The notes under the pieces are model-generated. The model searched no databases, had not been told where the DNA came from, and saw nothing but the letters and a program-made list of their open reading frames with translations. Below, piece after piece: positions 60,496-64,000 of a stretch of DNA of 64,000 bases; within the stretch, counting starts at the first letter, position 1; each line of letters opens with the position of its first letter. The position numbers and the translations under genes were made by a program. Origin of the DNA: Pseudonocardia humida (GTDB lineage Bacteria; Actinomycetota; Actinomycetes; Mycobacteriales; Pseudonocardiaceae); assembly GCF_023898865.1 (NCBI RefSeq), contig NZ_JAGSOV010000039.1, positions 1 through 64,000 of the forward strand. Direction: 5' to 3'.

Positions 60496-60957
60496 ATGCC
60501 GGCGCGGTCCACGACGTCCCCGCGGGCGGCGCTGGGGGCCGCCGGCGGGCTGGCGTGGGTCGCGAGCATGGCGCTCATCGCCGCGGTGACCCCCCGCTGG
60601 AGCGGCGCGGCCAGGCGTTTCGGGCTGGCGATGTCGGCGGTGTCGGTCGGACTGCTGGTGGGTCCGCCGGTGGCGGGCCTGCCGGGCGTGGCGATCGCGA
60701 TCGTGCTGGTCCCGGCGACCGTGCTGATCGGGGAGCAGGGCGCCCGGGCGCTGCCGCCCACCGTCGGCGGGGCGTACGCGCTGTTCAACCGGGCCTACGC
60801 GGGCGGGATCGCGCTGGGGCCGATCGTCTCCGGACCCGCCGTGGAGGGCGCGGGGTTCGGCCCGGCGATGCTGCTGGTGGCGGTGGCCGCGCTGGCCGGC
60901 GGGCTCGCCTCGCTCGTGCGGATGCCGTCGGTCCGGCCGCCCTCGTCCCCCGGATGA
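60496..60957 (+). pseudogene. Shrunken MFS transporter
   Basis: 153 residues. The start (LAWVASMALIAAVTPRWSGA; ARRFGLAMSAVSVGLLVGPP) resembles the middle of an MFS protein and the end (GGAYALFNRAYAGGIALGPI; LLVAVAALAGGLASLVRM) its last helices, with more than half of a 400-residue protein missing. Probably a deletion remnant. It lies 71 bp after the XRE gene. Confidence 0.55.
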
Positions 60958-60963
60958 GCGCGA

Positions 60964-61203
60964 TCAGGTCCGGTCGGCTCGCGGGGGCGTCTCCTCCTCG
61001 GACGGGACGAGCGGCTCCCCGCAGCGCCAGCACCGCTGCGGGGCGTCGTCGGAGGGCATCGCCCCGCACTCCGGGCAGGCGTACTGCAGCCAGCAGACGG
61101 GGTCGCCGCCGATGTCGCCGCCGATGTCGCCGCCGAGGTCGCTGTCCGGACCGGTGCTCACCGCCCCAGTGAACACCGTCGCCCGGCCACCCGCCGTCCT
61201 CAC
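60964..61203 (-). CDS. Small zinc-ribbon protein coupled to the ABC exporter
   Basis: Seventy-nine residues from a GTG overlapping the exporter stop (GTGA). A glycine/aspartate repeat (GGDIGGDIGGD) is followed by two CxxC pairs (YACPECGAMP and RCWRCGEPL), a classic zinc ribbon, and an acidic tail. A shorter start at GTG 61161 is possible. The family is not recognised; the coupling suggests a role with the exporter. Confidence 0.6.
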   Translation of the reverse strand: MRTAGGRATVFTGAVSTGPDSDLGGDIGGDIGGDPVCWLQYACPECGAMPSDDAPQRCWRCGEPLVPSEEETPPRADRT

Positions 61204-63005
61204 GCGGCCAGCACGGCGTAGCGGCCGTGCGCGCTCATCAGGTCGTCGTGGCTGCCGGACTCGACGATCCGGCCGTGGTCGAGCACGGCGATCCGGTCGG
61301 CGTCGCGCACCGTGGAGAGCCGGTGGGCGATCGTGATCGTGGTGCGGTCGCGGGCCAGCGCGTCGAAGGCGTCCTGCACGGCGCGCTCGGTCTCGGTGTC
61401 CAGCGCGCTGGTCGCCTCGTCGAGGATCAGCACGCGCGGGTCGCGCAGCAGCGTGCGGGCGATGGCCAGGCGCTGCTTCTCGCCGCCGGAGAACCGGTGC
61501 CCGCGCGAGCCGACCACGGTGTCGTAGCCCTCGGGGAGCCCGGCGATCAGGTCGTGGATGCGCGCGGCGCGGGCCGCGGCCTCGATCTCGGCGTCGGTGG
61601 CGTCGGGCTTGGCGTAGCGCAGGTTCTCCCGCACCGTGGTGTGCAGCAGGTAGGTCTCCTGGCTGACCACCCCGACCACGGCGGCCAGGTCGGCCAGCCG
61701 CATGTCGCGCAGGTCGACGCCGTCGAGGGTGATGCGCCCGGCGCCGGGGTCGTGCAGGCGGGCGACGAGCGCGGCCAGGGTGCTCTTGCCCGAGCCGGTC
61801 TCGCCGACCAGGGCCAGCGTGCTGCCCGCCGGGACCTCCAGGTCGACCCCGGCGACCGCGGGGGCGGGGCTGGCCGGGTAGCTGAAGGTGACGCCCTCGA
61901 AGCGGACGTCCCCGCGCACCCGCGCGGGGTCGACCGGCACCGGCCGCGCCGGGTCGTCGATCTCGACGGGCAGGTCGAGGTACTCGAAGACGCGGGCGAA
62001 CAGCGCCAGCGAGCTGACCAGCGAGACGCCCACGTTGAGCAGGCCCATCAGCGGCCGGAACAGCCCGGACTGCAGGGTGGTGAAGGCGATCAGGGTGCCG
62101 ATCGTCATCGCGCCGCCGGTGATCGGCAGGCCGGCGCCGAGGTAGATGACCGCGGGGATGGCGGCGAAGACGACGCTGGTCGAGGCCATCCGCCAGCGGC
62201 CGGCGAGCTGCGCGCGCAGCTCCAGGTCGATCAGCCGCTCCGACGAGCCGGTGAACCGCTCGACGAGCGCCGGTCCGGCGCCCATGGTGCGGGCCAGCTG
62301 GATGCCGTTGATCGACAGCGCCTCCTCGACGGTGACGTTGAGGTCGGCCAGCTCGCGCTGCTGGGCCGAGGTGATGGTGCGCCGCAGCGCGGCCACCCGG
62401 CGGGTCAGCCAGATCGCCGGCGGCAGCACGACCAGCGAGATGAGGGAGAGCTGCCAGGACAGCGCGACCATGGCGACGGCGGTGGCCACGGCCGTGGTCA
62501 GGTTCGACGCCACGGAGGTGGCCGTGGAGGTGACCACCGACTGCATGCCGCCGATGTCGTTGGTGATGCGGGACTGCACCTCGCCGGTGCGGGTGCGGGT
62601 GAAGAAGGCCAGCGACTGGCGCTGCAGGTGCGCGAACACGTCGGTGCGCAGCCGGTGCATGATCTGCTGGCCGACCTTCGTCGACAGCCAGGTCTGGACG
62701 ACCCCGAGCGCCGCGGTCACGGCGGCGACGGCGACCATGGCGCCGGTCAGCCAGGCCAGCAGGGGCACGTCGCGCTCGGGGAGCGCGGTGTCGATCACCG
62801 CGCGGAGCAGGAACGGCGAGGCCATCGCCACGATCGACGAGGCCGCGATGGTCGCGATGACGACGGTCAGCGCGCGGCGGTGGGGCCGGAACAGCCGGCC
62901 GATGCGGCCCAGCGAGACCTCGCGGGCCTGGGCCTTCTCGGCGGCGGTGACGGTGGGGCGGCGCAGGTCGGAGCGGCGCGGTCCGGAGTCGGGAGCGGGG
63001 GGCAA
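61200..63005 (-). CDS. ABC multidrug/lipid exporter (fused membrane and ATPase domains)
   Basis: About 601 residues, a half-transporter of the MsbA/LmrA type: six helices (residues about 40-310) and a C-terminal ATPase with Walker A LALVGETGSGKSTLAALVAR, signature RFSGGEKQRLAIARTLL, Walker B VLILDEATSALDTE, H-loop IAHRLSTVRDADR. TTG 63005 is chosen because CAGGAGACGCCT lies before it; TTG 63056 would have no ribosome-binding site and would cover the operator. It is divergent from a MarR gene, which likely represses it. Confidence 0.92.
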   Translation of the reverse strand: MPPAPDSGPRRSDLRRPTVTAAEKAQAREVSLGRIGRLFRPHRRALTVVIATIAASSIVAMASPFLLRAVIDTALPERDVPLLAWLTGAMVAVAAVTAALGVVQTWLSTKVGQQIMHRLRTDVFAHLQRQSLAFFTRTRTGEVQSRITNDIGGMQSVVTSTATSVASNLTTAVATAVAMVALSWQLSLISLVVLPPAIWLTRRVAALRRTITSAQQRELADLNVTVEEALSINGIQLARTMGAGPALVERFTGSSERLIDLELRAQLAGRWRMASTSVVFAAIPAVIYLGAGLPITGGAMTIGTLIAFTTLQSGLFRPLMGLLNVGVSLVSSLALFARVFEYLDLPVEIDDPARPVPVDPARVRGDVRFEGVTFSYPASPAPAVAGVDLEVPAGSTLALVGETGSGKSTLAALVARLHDPGAGRITLDGVDLRDMRLADLAAVVGVVSQETYLLHTTVRENLRYAKPDATDAEIEAAARAARIHDLIAGLPEGYDTVVGSRGHRFSGGEKQRLAIARTLLRDPRVLILDEATSALDTETERAVQDAFDALARDRTTITIAHRLSTVRDADRIAVLDHGRIVESGSHDDLMSAHGRYAVLAA

Positions 63006-63024
63006 AGGCGTCTCCTGGGTCGAA

Positions 63025-63054
63025 GTTGCTGAGGTAACCTCACTATGAGGCAAC
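63025..63054. promoter_or_regulatory. MarR-type operator between the exporter and MarR genes
   Basis: Alternating arms TGAGG-TAA-CCTCA-CTA-TGAGG (63030-63050), i.e. two overlapping perfect palindromes, are framed by GTTGC (63025-63029) and GCAAC (63050-63054). It lies 20 bp upstream of the exporter TTG and 15 bp before the MarR -10. Confidence 0.8.
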
Positions 63055-63069
63055 AACCCGACCGGTTGC

Positions 63070-63075
63070 TAGGGT
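63070..63075 (+). promoter_or_regulatory. -10 element of the MarR gene, leaderless-type
   Basis: TAGGGT, six bases, then GTG at 63082; no Shine-Dalgarno sequence. Confidence 0.6.
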
Positions 63076-63081
63076 ATTCCG

Positions 63082-63492
63082 GTGGCCGAGGACGAGTCCC
63101 TCCCCGAGCTGTTCCGCCTGGTCAACCGGCGCCTGCGGCAGTTGGCCCGGGAGTCGCTCGACCCGTGGGACGTCACCCCCGGCCAGTCCCGGGCCTTGGG
63201 CGTGCTGCTGCGCGGCGGGCCGCTGCGGCTCAGCGAGCTCGCCGAGCGGCTGCGGATCGTCCCGCGCTCGACCACCGAGGTGGTCGACGCGCTGCAGGCC
63301 GCCGGTCTGGTCGAGCGCCGCCCCGACCCGCACGACCGCCGTGCGGTGCTGGTCGCGCTCACCGATCACGGCAGCCGGGTCGGCGAGGCCGTGCGGGCCG
63401 CGCGCGCGGCCGAGGCCGAGCGGTTCTTCGGCGCGCTCGACGAACCGGACCGGGTCGAACTGGCCCGGATCCTGCGGGCGCTGGTCGGCTAG
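63082..63492 (+). CDS. MarR family transcriptional regulator
   Basis: A 136-residue winged-helix repressor (VTPGQSRALGVLLRGGPLRL; LAERLRIVPRSTTEVVDALQ; the DPHDRRAVLVALTDHG wing). It is leaderless and divergent from the ABC exporter with a double palindrome between them, the classical arrangement for a ligand-released repressor of an exporter. Confidence 0.92.
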   Translation: MAEDESLPELFRLVNRRLRQLARESLDPWDVTPGQSRALGVLLRGGPLRLSELAERLRIVPRSTTEVVDALQAAGLVERRPDPHDRRAVLVALTDHGSRVGEAVRAARAAEAERFFGALDEPDRVELARILRALVG

Positions 63493-63808
63493 GCGGTTCG
63501 GGGGCGCGGAATTGCCCGCGGCGGGCCGCCGGGCGGCCCGACGGTGAACATTGCTCCGGTGGACGGGAATTCGCCCGCCGCTCGTCGTCGGCGCATATCC
63601 GTGGGTTCCGGGCGCGGCGTTCCCGCCGTCGACCTGCCGTCGACCTGGTCGGGCGCGCCCGAACCGGTCGACCGAGTCTGGGAACTTCCTGTGGATTCTC
63701 CGGGACACGCAGAGCGCGCCGTGTGGCCGGTCGGGCGGATGTGGTATTCATTCGCCCTACCGGGCGGGGTCGGCCCGGAAACAAAACTTCGGAGAAGGAG
63801 TGTGACCT
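63493..63808 (+). promoter_or_regulatory. 316-bp lsr2 upstream region
   Basis: CGGGCCGCC-G-GGCGGCCCG (63522-63540) is a terminator-like palindrome after the MarR gene. Two tandem CCGTCGACCTG copies lie near 63630-63650. TATTCAT at 63745-63751 is the best -10 candidate for lsr2, and GGAGAAGGAG at 63791-63800 the ribosome-binding site. No gene is seen in the region. Confidence 0.55.
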
Positions 63809-64000
63809 GTGGCGCAGAAGGTGGAAACCCGGCTGGTCGACGATCTGGACGGGTCCGAGGCCGTGGAAACGGTCCGGTTCGCGCTGGAGGGGCGCCAGTA
63901 CGAGATCGATCTGTCCGAGGGCAACGCGGCGCGCCTGCGCGAGGGCCTGGCCGCCTTCGTGGCGTCGGCCCGTCGGGCCGGGGGAGCGCGCGGCGGTCGG
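63809..64000 (+). CDS. lsr2: Lsr2 nucleoid-associated protein (partial, runs past window end)
   Basis: The first 64 residues are visible: VAQKVETRLVDDLDGSEAVE, then TVRFALEGRQYEIDLSEGNA and LREGLAAFVASARRAGG. This is the N-terminal dimerisation domain of Lsr2, the actinobacterial H-NS-like xenogeneic silencer; the AT-hook-like DNA-binding domain would follow beyond the window. The GTG start has GGAGAAGGAG upstream. Confidence 0.95.
   Translation, partial: MAQKVETRLVDDLDGSEAVETVRFALEGRQYEIDLSEGNAARLREGLAAFVASARRAGGARGGR

Noticed and set aside
1..64000. tRNA, rRNA, CRISPR and complete insertion sequences
   Set aside because: No cloverleaf-like sequence, rRNA segment, spaced repeat array or pair of terminal inverted repeats around a transposase was seen by eye; a dedicated RNA and repeat scan would be decisive.

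Overview
The window is a very GC-rich stretch of actinobacterial chromosome. It has frequent GTG starts, many 4-bp NTGA gene overlaps, several TANNNT-N6/7-RTG leaderless promoters, a DUF5753-type XRE regulator, mycofactocin-type short-chain dehydrogenases and, running off the right end, an Lsr2 nucleoid protein. A Pseudonocardiales (Pseudonocardia-like) origin fits best; this is inferred from gene content, not measured.

Left core (0.1-11 kb): a leftward glyoxylate-type aminotransferase and a giant FAD/Fe-S 2-hydroxyacid dehydrogenase diverge from a MatC-like carrier, a CaiB-type CoA transferase, an enoyl-CoA hydratase and an IclR regulator, forming an organic-acid/CoA module. A methyltransferase, a DUF368 (PopT-type) undecaprenyl-phosphate translocase and a MerR-GAF regulator follow. 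Mycofactocin cluster (11.1-17.1 kb): a 42-nt near-perfect palindrome precedes three tandem mycofactocin-coupled SDRs, a MoxR-type AAA+ ATPase, a VWA protein without a normal start codon, and a cytochrome P450.

Accessory segment (about 17.1-25.9 kb): it is bounded by the C-terminal tip (17.09 kb) and the N-terminal tip (25.65 kb) of VOC (glyoxalase-fold) proteins on the same strand. It holds transposase-like and serine-recombinase remnants, a small Cys-rich gene, an intact Nramp-like transporter/DHDPS-family lyase/LacI set with two GGGAACGTTCCC operators, a truncated MFS gene, a truncated polyketide synthase, a tautomerase/HxlR pair and a hydrolase fragment.

Middle (26-36 kb): a serine hydrolase, an alpha/beta hydrolase, a second Nramp-like transporter converging on a leftward run of PfkB kinase, aminoglycoside-phosphotransferase-like kinase, 25-aa leader ORF and RraA-like aldolase; then two coupled MEDS-domain signalling proteins (MEDS-STAS and MEDS-HATPase), and an aminotransferase behind a structured leader.

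Right half (36-64 kb): mostly signalling and transport. It contains a CHASE3/HAMP protein, MsrA, a TPR protein apparently starting at CTG, a PAS-GAF-PP2C phosphatase, an MBL hydrolase, an SRPBCC/ArsR pair behind a good promoter, a TetR gene lacking its own stop, a DcuS/DcuR-type two-component system divergent from dctA, an OmpR-type two-component system next to an ABC-2 exporter, an EamA/LysR pair, a non-motility CheB / CheR-PAS / 29-aa ORF / HATPase / STAS run, the XRE regulator, a shrunken MFS gene, a zinc-ribbon protein coupled to an ABC exporter with a divergent MarR, and lsr2.

The most unusual items are the AAA/VWA junction, the two translationally coupled micro-ORFs, the non-canonical Nramp-like proteins without the metal-site motifs, the 42-nt palindrome before the SDR genes, and the split VOC gene framing the accessory segment. 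No tRNA, rRNA, CRISPR array or intact insertion sequence was seen.
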